A stretch of DNA of 64,000 nucleotides from Lachnospiraceae bacterium (GCA_030526405.1 JAUNCZ010000014.1:1-64000); one strand, 5' to 3'. Shown: positions 16,246 to 26,608, numbered from the stretch's first letter. Numbers and translations are program-made. The notes: generated from the sequence alone by a model not told the origin.

Positions 16246-16276
16246 TGATACGGTTTTGGTTAGGGTACTGATACGG
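16246..16276 (+). promoter_or_regulatory. Paired TGATACGG direct repeats
   Basis: TGATACGG occurs at 16246-16253 and 16269-16276, a 23-base step (about two helical turns). It occurs again at 13091-13098 upstream of the kinase. The pair precedes the coiled-coil/lepB/adhesin operon and is a candidate binding site for the adjacent response regulator. This is inferred from position only. Confidence 0.3.
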
Positions 16277-16327
16277 ACACTTTGTTACTATTTCATCAGC
16301 GAAGAGGTCAGAAAGACTTCGAGGAGG

Positions 16328-16511
16328 TTTATCTCAGTGGAGAAGACTCCCACCTCTATAGGTGGTGAGCATTGACAAATTAGTCTCAGTGGGAGTCCAA
16401 TCTCCGACTGAGATAAAACGCTCCGCGAGGATGCGCAGCGATTCTGATAGGAAGATGTCAGCTAAAGCTGACCAGAATCGCGCGCCAAGTCTCCGCAAGC
16501 GTCGACTTGAA
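16328..16511 (+). repeat. 184-bp composite repeat (module S + inverted module A)
   Basis: Module S (16328-16417) has ends TTTATCTCAGT and ACTGAGATAAA and an inner hairpin CCACCT/AGGTGG. A short link, CGCTCCGCGAGGATGCGC, joins it to a reversed module A ending GTCGACTTGAA at 16511. It matches 52927-53110 at 181 of 184 positions by eye. It sits in the leader of the second coiled-coil gene. Confidence 0.9.
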
Positions 16512-16544
16512 TTACAAGTATTAAGAAGGTAGGGATGAGATGCT

Positions 16545-17480
16545 ATGACAGATAATGAACTGAAAAAGCTGTCCCGGTTTGAAGTTCTGGAACTTCTTCT
16601 TGCATCAGAGAAACGGAATGCAGACCTGGAAAAGCGGTTGGAAGAGGAACACAACAAAATAACAGATTTAAAGGTCAGACTGGATAACAGAAAGATCGAC
16701 CTTCAGGAAGCCGGAAACATTGCGGATGCAGCTATGAAGCTGTCGGGAATCTTTGAAAGTGCCCAGGCTGCAGCAGACAATTATCTGGAAAACATCATGT
16801 CTCTTTCAGGAAGACAGAAACAGGTGTGTGAAGAACTGGAGGCAAAATCCAGAGCTGAGGCGGATCGTGTGACGACAGAGGCCAGAGCTATCAGTGCAGA
16901 GTTGCTCACAAGAACGGAGAGTGAGTGCAGCCAGAAACAGCAGGAGATCGAACGCTACTGTGAGATGCTCCGGGCAACAACAGAGAGGGAGTGCATGGCA
17001 CTGAAGGAGCAGACAGCAGCAGATTGCCAGAGTCTCCGTACCATGACAGAGGAGTACTGTACCGGTCTTCGTTCTTCCACTGAAGCTCGCTGCAGCACCA
17101 TGGAGGCAGAGGTTACAGAACGTTGCAATACCAGGGAAGCCGAGGTTACAGAGCGTTGCAACACCATGGAAGCGGATGTGATCCAGCGCTGCAGAGCTAT
17201 GGAAACTGCCGCCGCAGACAAATGCAATGCCATGGAGGCGGAGGTTACAGCCCGTTGCAGCAACCTGGAGGCTGACGTTACAGCCCGCTGCAGTACCATG
17301 GAGGCCGAGATTGAGGCGAAATGTGAGAGCACAAAGAATAAAGCAAAGACCGAGATGGAATCCTACTGGTCAGAGCTCTCAACTAGAATGGAAGCATTCT
17401 ATCAGGCCCATGAAGGAATGCGAGAGATGTTTTCCTTCTTTAATATGAAAACACCGGATTTTTCAGGAGGAAAAGCTTAA
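16545..17480 (+). CDS. Coiled-coil protein with 13 Cys hendecad repeats
   Basis: The 311-residue protein shares its N-terminal block (MTDNELKKLSRFEVLELL), the LQEAGNIADAAMKLSGIFE block and the C-terminal SYWSELSTRMEAFYQAHEGM block with the gene at 15386. Between residues 126 and 268 it is built of 13 consecutive 11-residue repeats of the form xxCxxMEAEVT. The cysteines are at 128, 139, 150 and so on to 260 with no break in spacing. Eleven residues make three helical turns, so all cysteines face the same side. It has no secretion signal, so it is probably cytoplasmic or membrane-associated. It begins the operon with lepB (3-base gap) and the giant adhesin. Function is unknown. Confidence 0.75.
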   Translation: MTDNELKKLSRFEVLELLLASEKRNADLEKRLEEEHNKITDLKVRLDNRKIDLQEAGNIADAAMKLSGIFESAQAAADNYLENIMSLSGRQKQVCEELEAKSRAEADRVTTEARAISAELLTRTESECSQKQQEIERYCEMLRATTERECMALKEQTAADCQSLRTMTEEYCTGLRSSTEARCSTMEAEVTERCNTREAEVTERCNTMEADVIQRCRAMETAAADKCNAMEAEVTARCSNLEADVTARCSTMEAEIEAKCESTKNKAKTEMESYWSELSTRMEAFYQAHEGMREMFSFFNMKTPDFSGGKA

Positions 17481-17483
17481 TAC

Positions 17484-18089
17484 ATGTTCAAGGTTTTTAA
17501 AAAAAAGCCTGAGATGAAGCCTGAAGATATTCCCACTCTGGAGCAGATTGAGAACGAATATGAACGTGTGAAGTACAAGAAGAGGTATCGATCCGTATTG
17601 GCAAGTACCGTTTATGCACTGATTACAGTAGCAGCAGTAGCAGTTCTGGTGGCAACCTTACTGCTTCCTGTATTGCAGATCTACGGAACCTCCATGACAC
17701 CCTGTCTCACAGAAGGAGATATCGTAGTTTCAGTCAAGGGCAGCAATTTTAACAGGGGAGATATCATATCTTTCTACTATAATAACAAGATTCTCGTAAA
17801 GCGAGTCATCGCTATGGAGGGAGAATGGGTGGACATCACCGAGGAGGGAGTTGTTCTGGTAAACGGAGAGCAGCTGGATGAGCCCTACCTGAGAGAGAAG
17901 GCATTTGGCGACTGCGACATCAAGCTGCCGTATCAGGTGCCGGACGGAAGGGTTTTCGTGATGGGTGATCACAGATCCACCTCCCAGGATAGCCGAAATA
18001 CAGCCATCGGATGTGTCACAGAGGAGCAGATCGTTGGAAAGATCGTATACTGTGTGTGGCCGCTGAAGGATTTCGGAAAACTGGAATAA
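17484..18089 (+). CDS. lepB: Signal peptidase I
   Basis: The 201-residue protein has one N-terminal membrane anchor (about residues 42-66) and the S26A boxes: QIYGTSMTPCL with nucleophile Ser70, ILVKRVIAMEGE with general base Lys106, and VMGDHRSTSQDSR. It cleaves secretory signal peptides outside the membrane. A roughly 40-residue charged cytoplasmic N-terminus precedes the anchor, longer than in minimal Gram-positive enzymes. It starts three bases after the cysteine-hendecad gene and ends 36 bases before the adhesin gene. That suggests a dedicated processing enzyme for the adhesin and pilins, as with SipA-type peptidases in pilus islands. Confidence 0.9.
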   Translation: MFKVFKKKPEMKPEDIPTLEQIENEYERVKYKKRYRSVLASTVYALITVAAVAVLVATLLLPVLQIYGTSMTPCLTEGDIVVSVKGSNFNRGDIISFYYNNKILVKRVIAMEGEWVDITEEGVVLVNGEQLDEPYLREKAFGDCDIKLPYQVPDGRVFVMGDHRSTSQDSRNTAIGCVTEEQIVGKIVYCVWPLKDFGKLE

Positions 18090-18125
18090 GAGCAAAGAAA
18101 AATAAAAAGGAAAGAGGGTGATAGA

Positions 18126-21100
18126 ATGGACCGTAATACGCAGCACTACAGTTATCTGAGAGCTCATCTCATGAGATCCAGATGGTACAAGGTTTTCATT
18201 GCAGCGGCGGCGGTTGTGGTCTTCATTACTACATATATGCTTATTCTTCCGGCGATCACGCTGGATGCAAAATGCGGAAAAGAGGAGCATATGCATTCGG
18301 AAACCTGCTATGCTGTGTCCACAGATATTGTGTGTCAGCAGGCAGAGGCAGAGGGACATACCCATACGGACAGCTGTTACGCTGTCAGGGATATCCTGTC
18401 CTGTGGATTGGAGGAAGCGGAACCTGTTTCGGAGATGGTTCTCAATGAGGAGACAGGTGAGGAAGAGCTGACAGTGGTATCGGAGGGTCATATCCATGAC
18501 GAGAGCTGCTATACCCAGGAGAAAGAACTGGTATGTGAGCAGGCAGAGACAGAGGGACATACCCATTCCCAGAGCTGCTACGAAGAGAATAAAACCTTCG
18601 TCTGCGACAGAGAGGAGCATGAGCATACAGAGAGCTGCTATCACGAGAAGAGCGATCCCAATGCTGATGTGGAAAATGAAGCCATCTGGACCCAGACATT
18701 TGCAGATGTGAAGCTTACAGGAAACTGGGGCGAGGACATCAAAGCCATTGCCAAAACACAGATTGGCTATAAAGAGAGTACAAAAAACTTTATCTACGAT
18801 GAGGAAGATGAGAAGGACGGATACACCCGCTACGGTGCCTGGTACGGTGATACCTACGGTGAGTGGTGTGCAATGTTTTCCTCCTTCTGTATCTACTATG
18901 CTCAGGTAGGACTGGATCAGAACAATACAGCATTTCCGCTGGAATCCAACTGTGCGAGCTGGATCAACAAGCTGCAGCAGATTGGTTATTATCATCCGGC
19001 AGGAACTGCCCTTTATATGGACAGAACAGGAAGAGAGACCTTTACCGGCAAGGAGTATTTCGTTAAGCCCGGTGATCTGATCTTCTTTAACCTGAACCAG
19101 AGCGAATATGTGGTGAGCAACCATGTGGGAATCGTCACAGAAGTAACAGATAAGAAAATTTCCACCATTCAGGGTAACTCCAACTGGAGCGTTCTGGAGA
19201 AGGATTATCAGGTTGGAGATCCTACAATTGTGGGATTCGGTGAGATTCCTGAGAACCCTGCATTGAAGGCTCAGAAAGAAGCTGAGTTAAAGAAAGCAGA
19301 GGAAGAAGCAAAGGCTAAGGAAGAAGCCTCTAAGAAATCTGATTCCAAGAAGAAGACCTCTTCCAAGAAGAAGACCTCTTCCAAGAAGAAGGATACTGAA
19401 AAAGCTGAGGCTTCCAAGGCAGAAGATTCTGATTCCAAGACAGCTGAGGAGAAAGCCGATAAAACGGCTCAGGATACAGCTGCAGCAGAGAAAATTGATG
19501 TAAAGGCAGCAGAGACAAAGGCAGATAAAGTATCTGCAGAGAAGAAAACTGTCGGTGGTGCATCCACCTTTGCTCTGAATGCAGAGGCCAGGGGCGCGGC
19601 CCATGATTTCACACCTGATATCACAGATGTATATGTAAAGGTAAACAATGAATATCTTTCACCAGAAGGTGGTAAATATCAGGTTTCAGAAAATGATGTG
19701 GTGGGCTTTGAGATCCATTACGATCTGCCGGGACACACACTGGATACAACAAACAGCATCGTATATCAGGTTCCATCCGATGGAATCAGAACCGGAAGCG
19801 GTCCTGTATACGGAGTTGTAAATGGAGTATCAGAGGTGGCAGGCTCCTATACCATCAACGGCGATGGAACCATCACCATTGTATTTAATGAGGAGTTCGT
19901 GGAGAAGAACCAGGAAGGCAATGACATCTACGGAACCATCACCTTCTACCAGGATGCCCGGGGAATTGCCACCGGCAACTCAACAGAGGGCAGCATTCAG
20001 TTCAGAGATGATCTGAAGGTGGATTTCCATATTAAGGACAGAGTGGAGCGCAATTACGACCTGAATCTTGAAAAGAGACAGGGTACTGTACAGAACGGAA
20101 AGGTGCCTTACACCATTGAGGTTACCTCAGAAAAGGGAACCGGCGGAACCATGGTGGATCTTCAGGATACCCTGGATAAGATGCACATTGTGGGCAATGT
20201 GGTGATCCGTGATAAGAATGGCACTATCATTCAGACCATCAATAACAGCGATGGTCAGGGCAGCTTCCAGACACAGCTGCCAGCCATGAATCCAGGTGAT
20301 CAATACACCATCACCTATGAGGCTGAGGTAAATGCCTCCGAGACTGGAGACTGGATCGCGGCATCCAATACGGCGAAAGCCTCCTTTGACGGAAATGACG
20401 GAAATCACTATGAGTCCGAGAGGAATATCCAGACCCCATTCGATAAGCGTGTTGTAAAGAAAGAAGGATATCAGAACAACGATGTGATCGAGTGGACCAT
20501 TACTGTAAATCCTGCAAACCAGGATATTGCAGGCTGGGTTCTTGAGGATGAGATGATGAAGGGTGTGACACCGGAGATCACCGGAGGAAATCCTTCTGAT
20601 TATACCGTAGACACAGCAACAGGAAAAATTACCTTCAAAGGTGATTATTCCGGAAGAAATACCAACACCTATACCATCAAGTATACTACTCCTGTTACAG
20701 AGGATATGATCAATTCCAGCGTAGAGAACACAGTAGTGGTGAGGGACAGAGAAAACAATCCTCATAACTCTAATAAGACTGTATGGGTGAATCCGCCTCA
20801 GACACCAACTGAGCCACAGCCATTGTGGAAAACAGGTCAGAAGCAGGAGGATGGCAGCATTCTCTGGAAGATCAGCATCAACGGCAGTGAGCCTAAGGCA
20901 GACCTGGCAGGACAGGTGCTGAAGGATGAGGCATTTAAAAATGCTGAAAACCTTACCGTTGTCAGAGACTGGTATCCAGGCAATGACACCAGCGGTGATT
21001 ACGTGCTGAATACAGCAGACGGAACCATCCGCTTCAACGGAATTGATTCTGACGGAACAAACAAGCACTATTATGAAATCAGTTACGTAACCCGTCCAAC

Positions 21101-24100
21101 CTACCAGGAAGGCGAAAATGTATTCGTTAACAAAGCCCAGCTGGGAGACTATCCGGAGGTAACCACTCCGGTGGATGGAGGAACCATCACCCTGAACAAA
21201 AAGTCAGGTGAGGGCTTCGATGTTACAGATAACAAGGTAACTGTAAACTGGAAATCTGAGATCGGCGGTGCCATTGAGGTGAAGGGACCATGGACCTATG
21301 AGGACTGGCTGGAGGAGAACAGCGGTTATTTCACCATGGATCAGCTGAAAGAGATTGAGGCTTCCTTGAGAAATCAGGGAATTGGCAATTTCACCATGAC
21401 AGCCTATACCAGCACAGGAGATGCAGGTGAGACCACTGTGAATGCCGGGGCATGGAGTGACAGTCAGTTTGTGAAATTCAAAATTGTCTGTCAGGATACC
21501 ATTCCGGCAGGAAGAACAATTGTTCTGAATTACCATTCAACAGGTGATTCCGCTGATACAACGAAGACTTACAGAAACTATTCCAAGCTCAACAACGGAA
21601 AACCGACTCAGGGAGAGGTGCCATATGAGTTTAAGCCGGTTCTGATGAAGAGCAATATGTACGGTGATACTCTCAATTATACAGAGAATGACCCGAACAT
21701 GAACTATATCAACTGGATGCTGGAGGTAAACATTCCGGCAGGAACCACAGATACGGAATGGGTGATCACAGAGAAGGTTCCAACAGAGCTTTCTCCGGTG
21801 TGGATCGAGCCGATCCTGAATCAGAATGGCTATCCGGCAGATCCGAACTTCGTGATCACATCCGGTAAAAATGCGGATGGCACCTACACCATCACATTTG
21901 ATCCAAGCAGATATGCAGGTCAGACCAAGTATATCAAGGTGGCAGCCCTTGTAAGAGAGGGTGATATCCCAATGAATGCAGATCAGACCACAGCAGTGAA
22001 GGAATTCTCCAACTCTGCATCCATCCGCTACAACGGAGACAAGGAATATGAGGTTCCACCTGTAAACAAACGAGTGGAGAGACCTTACACAGATGACTCC
22101 ATCATAAAAGGATCTGAATACGATCAGGACACAGGAATTATTTCCTACCGAATCGCCATCAATCCTGATAAGGTCATCGATGAGGAAAATACCAGCTACA
22201 CAGTAACAGATGAAATTAAGTATCAGAAATGGCAGGATGTGACACTGGAACTTGTACCGGGATCCATCGACATCAAGGACACCAACACAGGCTTATCCCT
22301 TTCTCCATCTGAATGGATGGTTATTGTGGGAGACAGAGCTGAGGACGGCGGTGGAAATTATGTGCAGAAGCTGTACTTCACCATCAACTCAGACAAGCAT
22401 GTCACCATTGAATATAAGTACAAATACAGTGGTGTGGTAGGGGAATACCAGGGCAGCGTATCCAATACGGCGATTCTGGAGAACAGCAAGAGACAGTGGC
22501 ATTCAGAAACTGATAATCAGCAGCAGACCAACTTCAAGGAAAGTCAGGCTTCAGCTGTTGTAAACTCAGGTCTTGTATACAAGGTAGATGCAGCAGATCA
22601 GAATACCTTCCTTCCGGGAGCGAAATTCGAGATCTATGTATGGAATGGTTCTTCCTATGTGAAGGAGATGGAGGCTGTAACCGATGAAAGCGGTCGTCTG
22701 AACCATCCAAATGGATTCGTTCCTAATACTGCCTACAAGATCAAGGAGATTGAAGCTCCTTTAGGATATCAGCTCAGTAATACAGAGGCGGAGTTCTACA
22801 AACAGAACAGAAATACAGTCCAGTATCCAATGAACATACCGGAGGATTTCAACGGAAGCATCCTTTCTGATGAGCGTATTCTCTACTTCGAGAACGTTCG
22901 CCTGGAGGGTGACCGTGATACACAGATCTCTGTTAAGAAGAACTGGGTGGATGATAAGGGAAAAGATATCTCAAACAAGGTAAATCAGGATGTTCAGTTT
23001 GTGCTGAAACAGATTGAGCAGAAATACAGCTCCCCGGCAGGAGCAGCAGGAGGCAGTGATGCACTTCCAGGTGTGGTACTGAAGCTGGTCTACAATGATG
23101 GCGGAGTACAGACCGTATTCATGGATGATGTGAGCATCGGTGACAGCATCAGGGCAAAAATTAAGTATTCCTGGAATCAGGCATTCGATGCCAATGGAAA
23201 CTGTCTGTTACGTGATGGTCAGAAGCCGACCTATAACGGACAGAATAACGATGGGGCAGCATTTGATCCGGAGGATCTGAACGCATACTGCTTCCCGATC
23301 ACCGTAAACTCCCGTGTTCTCACCTTTGCTGTACCGGCAGGTCGCTGGGATGGTGTCAGCATTGAGGGCGTGAAAACCTCTTCCGGCGGAACCGGCGGAG
23401 CGGGCTCCTCAGAACTCATCGGCAGAACTGAGACCACAGTGGGAACCTACACCGTAACTAAAAACAACGGTTATGTATGGAACAGTCAGCAGCTGCCTGC
23501 ATACCGTATCAATGGCGATGGAACAGTATCCACCTTTGCTTACTATATTGAAGAGATTGGTGTGCAGGGATTTATCACCAGCTACGATCGAAATGATCCA
23601 CAGCAGGGTGTTGGAGCGGGTACCATCACCATCACCAATACACAGCCAAATGAGAATGAGGACACAGAGATCTCCGTTCAGAAGGTTTGGAGATATTCCG
23701 ATAACTCCCTCATGATCAAAGAGGACATTCCGGAATCGGCTGTCATTGAGATCTGGCAGGTGGCCAACGGAGATAAGGATGCCGCAGTGAAGCTGGATGA
23801 GAAGACAGTGACACTGAATGACCAGAACAACTGGAAGGCAACCATCACAGATCTGCCGAAGATCAGAAAGAATGGCAGTGAAGTAATTGCCTACACCTAC
23901 TATTTCGTAGAGCAGAATCAGCCTGGCTTTGAGGTGTCCTACAGCAATGGCGATATTCCTCTGAATCAGGGAACCATCACAATTACAAATACGGAGACAG
24001 ATACTCCAAAGGATACAGACACAAGTATCAAGGTGAAAAAGGTCTGGGAGGATACCAAAGGAAATACCATGACTCCTCCATCAGACAAGACCATCATTCT

Positions 24101-26555
24101 GGACCTGTATCAGATCATCGACGACGGTGAACCTGAGAAGGTTGAGGATGTGGAGATCAGGCTTCCGGATGAAAACGGAAACTGGGAAAAAACACTGGAA
24201 AATCTTCCATTGATCCGTGTGGATCAGGAGGACAGAACGGTTCAGCACCAGTACAAGTACTATTTCCTGGAGCGTGAGGTGCCAGCGGGCTATAAGGTTA
24301 GCTATTCTAATACAGAAAATAAACCGGCGGATAAAGGTACCGTAACAGTAACCAATAAAAAGACCACCGATATTACAGTGGAGAAAAAATGGCTGAACAA
24401 TGCGGGCCTGGATATTACAGAGTCCATGACAAATGCCAGCGCAAGCTTTGAGCTGTACAGAAAAGCATCCAATACTCCGGTTTTCAACACAGGAGGCCAG
24501 ACAAGAAGCTATTCTCTGAGAGCAGCAAGAAGCGGCGGCTCCTGCAACATCAATGTGAGAATCGGTGATTACAGTCCAAATGGTAACCTGTACAGGGTGG
24601 ATGGCTATTCCTGCAGCGGTGGAACCCTTAAGATCACCGTCAGCGGCAACGAGTGGTCAGCACCGGATATTCTGATGACGGATTACAGCTTTACAGGTGA
24701 CTGGCTGGATTACAACAATTCCACAGTAATCAGTCCTGCCAGCGTATCCGGCTCAGGTCAGGCAGTAACCTACTACTATGAGATTCCGGTGACACAGGAT
24801 ATGACAATCCTGGGAATTACCAAAAACAGTCAGGCAGGCTGTGTAAGTGTTGTGCTTCCAACGGGAGGCGGAACTGTGGATCCGGAACCAACACCGGAAC
24901 CAACTCCAGAGCCTACACCGGAGCCAACTCCGGAACCAACCCCAACACCGGGTCCAACAGATCCGGAGGAGCCAGATCCAGTAGATCCGCAGGATACTCT
25001 GATTGCATCCTTCACACTGCCGGAAAATGGTTCCTGGACCAAATCCTTCACAGATCTGGAGACAGAGGAAACTGTGAACGGAAAAACAGTCTATTATTCC
25101 TACTATGTACGAGAGGTGGAAATTCCAAATTACAACACTTCTTATACAAATAACGACGGAATCACACAGGGTGTGATCACCGTAACCAACCAGGACAACA
25201 GACAGCCGGAGGATACCACCATCACCATCACAAAGGAGTGGCTGGGATCTGACGATGTGGCCCTTAGTCCAGAGGCACTGCAGGGTAAATCAGTGAAATT
25301 CAAGCTGATGAAATTCCCGGCGGGATCTCCTGACCAGGCCCAGCAGTACGGCGAGATGTTCACATTGCCGGAGAACGGAAGCTGGACGAAGACATTTACA
25401 GGTCTTCCAAAGAAAACCTATGACAACACCGGCAAGGCTACAAACTGGAAATACTATTTCCTGGAGGTGGCCCCTGAGGAGGGAACTGAGGTGAACTACC
25501 AGAAAGAATCCTTCTTCAGCTTCCTGCCATTCGTAAATGGCTCTGAGAATCCTGAGAGTCAGGCTGTGGATGGCGGAACAGTAACTGTAACCAATAAGCT
25601 TCAGCCGGAAAAGGGCAACATCGCTGTTGAGAAAAAATGGCAGACACCGGAGGGTGCTCCAGTGGATGGAAACCAGATCGATGACGATGTGAAGGTTCTG
25701 GTGGATCTGTACAGGGTAACAAACGGACAGCTGCCAGGTGAAAAGATTTCCGATGGTTCCATTGAACTTTCAAAGGCAAATCAGTGGAGATATGAGGAAA
25801 CCGATCTGATCCAGAGAGAATACCTCAATGGACAGGAGATGGTATATACCTACTACTTCGTCGAGAAGCCTCTGGAGGGCTACACAACCCAGTACCAGGC
25901 AGGTACCGGACAGGCGGTGGAGGAAGCAACTTCCGCTACCATCACCCAGGGAAGTGTCAGTGTCATCAACAAAGAGATCGCCAGATCCTCCGTAACTGTC
26001 ACCAAGAGATGGCAGAAGGATCAGAATGGCAATATCAGCGATATTACCGCTGAGAAGACAGGTAAAGTTGATTTCTGTCTCTACAGGGTGAAGACAGCCA
26101 AAACAGCTGCAGCTGACAGTGGTGAGCAGAACAGCCAGAATCAGAACGGAGATCAGAATCAGGATCAGAATCAGAATGCTGGGCAGAATTCCCGTAAAAA
26201 GGGAGAGTCAGAAACACCGGTAATTCCTGAGGGAGCAGAGCTTCTGAACGGAGGACAGCCATTCAGTGTCTACGACACAGAGAACTGGACCCATACCTGG
26301 ACCTTTGATGCAGAGCCGTGCTACGACTACACCTACTACGTGGTGGAGATCAACAACGAAAACTTCCTGACCACCTATCAGGGACAGGGAAGCGGCAACC
26401 TGCAGATCACCAACACCATCAACGAATATTCCTATGAGCTTCCACACACCGGAGGACCGGGAACAACTGTAATCACAATGCTGGGAATCCTGCTTATGCT
26501 GGCAGCATCCGGCCTTATGATAGTAAAAAAACACAGAAAGGAGGAAACCTGGTAG
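18126..26555 (+). CDS. Giant sortase-anchored adhesin with CHAP-like and Cna-B domains
   Basis: The product has 2,809 residues. Residues 23-45 form a signal/anchor helix. Residues 50-185 hold five Cys/His units ending in HxHxxxCY-type motifs (for example EGHTHTDSCY). Residues about 196-372 form a CHAP/NlpC-like amidase domain with EWCAMF (Cys248) and SNHVGIV (His333). A Lys/Ala/Glu-rich linker spans about 380-480. Several long beta-rich repeats run from about 490 to 1480, followed by a SpaA-type domain near 1480-1580. Seven Cna-B repeats start at about 1598, 1846, 1965, 2080, 2364, 2499 and 2622, most with a V(E/K/T)KxW motif. A PTPEPTPE stretch lies at about 2251-2290. The C-terminus is LPHTG (2772-2776), a hydrophobic helix and a basic tail. 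It should be a wall-linked stalk presenting a peptidoglycan-active domain. The RBS is good at 18126. Confidence 0.88.
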   Translation: MDRNTQHYSYLRAHLMRSRWYKVFIAAAAVVVFITTYMLILPAITLDAKCGKEEHMHSETCYAVSTDIVCQQAEAEGHTHTDSCYAVRDILSCGLEEAEPVSEMVLNEETGEEELTVVSEGHIHDESCYTQEKELVCEQAETEGHTHSQSCYEENKTFVCDREEHEHTESCYHEKSDPNADVENEAIWTQTFADVKLTGNWGEDIKAIAKTQIGYKESTKNFIYDEEDEKDGYTRYGAWYGDTYGEWCAMFSSFCIYYAQVGLDQNNTAFPLESNCASWINKLQQIGYYHPAGTALYMDRTGRETFTGKEYFVKPGDLIFFNLNQSEYVVSNHVGIVTEVTDKKISTIQGNSNWSVLEKDYQVGDPTIVGFGEIPENPALKAQKEAELKKAEEEAKAKEEASKKSDSKKKTSSKKKTSSKKKDTEKAEASKAEDSDSKTAEEKADKTAQDTAAAEKIDVKAAETKADKVSAEKKTVGGASTFALNAEARGAAHDFTPDITDVYVKVNNEYLSPEGGKYQVSENDVVGFEIHYDLPGHTLDTTNSIVYQVPSDGIRTGSGPVYGVVNGVSEVAGSYTINGDGTITIVFNEEFVEKNQEGNDIYGTITFYQDARGIATGNSTEGSIQFRDDLKVDFHIKDRVERNYDLNLEKRQGTVQNGKVPYTIEVTSEKGTGGTMVDLQDTLDKMHIVGNVVIRDKNGTIIQTINNSDGQGSFQTQLPAMNPGDQYTITYEAEVNASETGDWIAASNTAKASFDGNDGNHYESERNIQTPFDKRVVKKEGYQNNDVIEWTITVNPANQDIAGWVLEDEMMKGVTPEITGGNPSDYTVDTATGKITFKGDYSGRNTNTYTIKYTTPVTEDMINSSVENTVVVRDRENNPHNSNKTVWVNPPQTPTEPQPLWKTGQKQEDGSILWKISINGSEPKADLAGQVLKDEAFKNAENLTVVRDWYPGNDTSGDYVLNTADGTIRFNGIDSDGTNKHYYEISYVTRPTYQEGENVFVNKAQLGDYPEVTTPVDGGTITLNKKSGEGFDVTDNKVTVNWKSEIGGAIEVKGPWTYEDWLEENSGYFTMDQLKEIEASLRNQGIGNFTMTAYTSTGDAGETTVNAGAWSDSQFVKFKIVCQDTIPAGRTIVLNYHSTGDSADTTKTYRNYSKLNNGKPTQGEVPYEFKPVLMKSNMYGDTLNYTENDPNMNYINWMLEVNIPAGTTDTEWVITEKVPTELSPVWIEPILNQNGYPADPNFVITSGKNADGTYTITFDPSRYAGQTKYIKVAALVREGDIPMNADQTTAVKEFSNSASIRYNGDKEYEVPPVNKRVERPYTDDSIIKGSEYDQDTGIISYRIAINPDKVIDEENTSYTVTDEIKYQKWQDVTLELVPGSIDIKDTNTGLSLSPSEWMVIVGDRAEDGGGNYVQKLYFTINSDKHVTIEYKYKYSGVVGEYQGSVSNTAILENSKRQWHSETDNQQQTNFKESQASAVVNSGLVYKVDAADQNTFLPGAKFEIYVWNGSSYVKEMEAVTDESGRLNHPNGFVPNTAYKIKEIEAPLGYQLSNTEAEFYKQNRNTVQYPMNIPEDFNGSILSDERILYFENVRLEGDRDTQISVKKNWVDDKGKDISNKVNQDVQFVLKQIEQKYSSPAGAAGGSDALPGVVLKLVYNDGGVQTVFMDDVSIGDSIRAKIKYSWNQAFDANGNCLLRDGQKPTYNGQNNDGAAFDPEDLNAYCFPITVNSRVLTFAVPAGRWDGVSIEGVKTSSGGTGGAGSSELIGRTETTVGTYTVTKNNGYVWNSQQLPAYRINGDGTVSTFAYYIEEIGVQGFITSYDRNDPQQGVGAGTITITNTQPNENEDTEISVQKVWRYSDNSLMIKEDIPESAVIEIWQVANGDKDAAVKLDEKTVTLNDQNNWKATITDLPKIRKNGSEVIAYTYYFVEQNQPGFEVSYSNGDIPLNQGTITITNTETDTPKDTDTSIKVKKVWEDTKGNTMTPPSDKTIILDLYQIIDDGEPEKVEDVEIRLPDENGNWEKTLENLPLIRVDQEDRTVQHQYKYYFLEREVPAGYKVSYSNTENKPADKGTVTVTNKKTTDITVEKKWLNNAGLDITESMTNASASFELYRKASNTPVFNTGGQTRSYSLRAARSGGSCNINVRIGDYSPNGNLYRVDGYSCSGGTLKITVSGNEWSAPDILMTDYSFTGDWLDYNNSTVISPASVSGSGQAVTYYYEIPVTQDMTILGITKNSQAGCVSVVLPTGGGTVDPEPTPEPTPEPTPEPTPEPTPTPGPTDPEEPDPVDPQDTLIASFTLPENGSWTKSFTDLETEETVNGKTVYYSYYVREVEIPNYNTSYTNNDGITQGVITVTNQDNRQPEDTTITITKEWLGSDDVALSPEALQGKSVKFKLMKFPAGSPDQAQQYGEMFTLPENGSWTKTFTGLPKKTYDNTGKATNWKYYFLEVAPEEGTEVNYQKESFFSFLPFVNGSENPESQAVDGGTVTVTNKLQPEKGNIAVEKKWQTPEGAPVDGNQIDDDVKVLVDLYRVTNGQLPGEKISDGSIELSKANQWRYEETDLIQREYLNGQEMVYTYYFVEKPLEGYTTQYQAGTGQAVEEATSATITQGSVSVINKEIARSSVTVTKRWQKDQNGNISDITAEKTGKVDFCLYRVKTAKTAAADSGEQNSQNQNGDQNQDQNQNAGQNSRKKGESETPVIPEGAELLNGGQPFSVYDTENWTHTWTFDAEPCYDYTYYVVEINNENFLTTYQGQGSGNLQITNTINEYSYELPHTGGPGTTVITMLGILLMLAASGLMIVKKHRKEETW

Positions 26556-26608
26556 AAAAAACTCCTTGATGTGTATCATACCTGAGTAATAAAGCCTTTT
26601 TACCCAGG

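Noticed and set aside
16955-17332. Minus-strand open frame of 125 codons over the Cys-hendecad repeat
   Set aside because: It exists because the repeat lacks stops on the other strand; it has no ribosome site and no recognisable protein.
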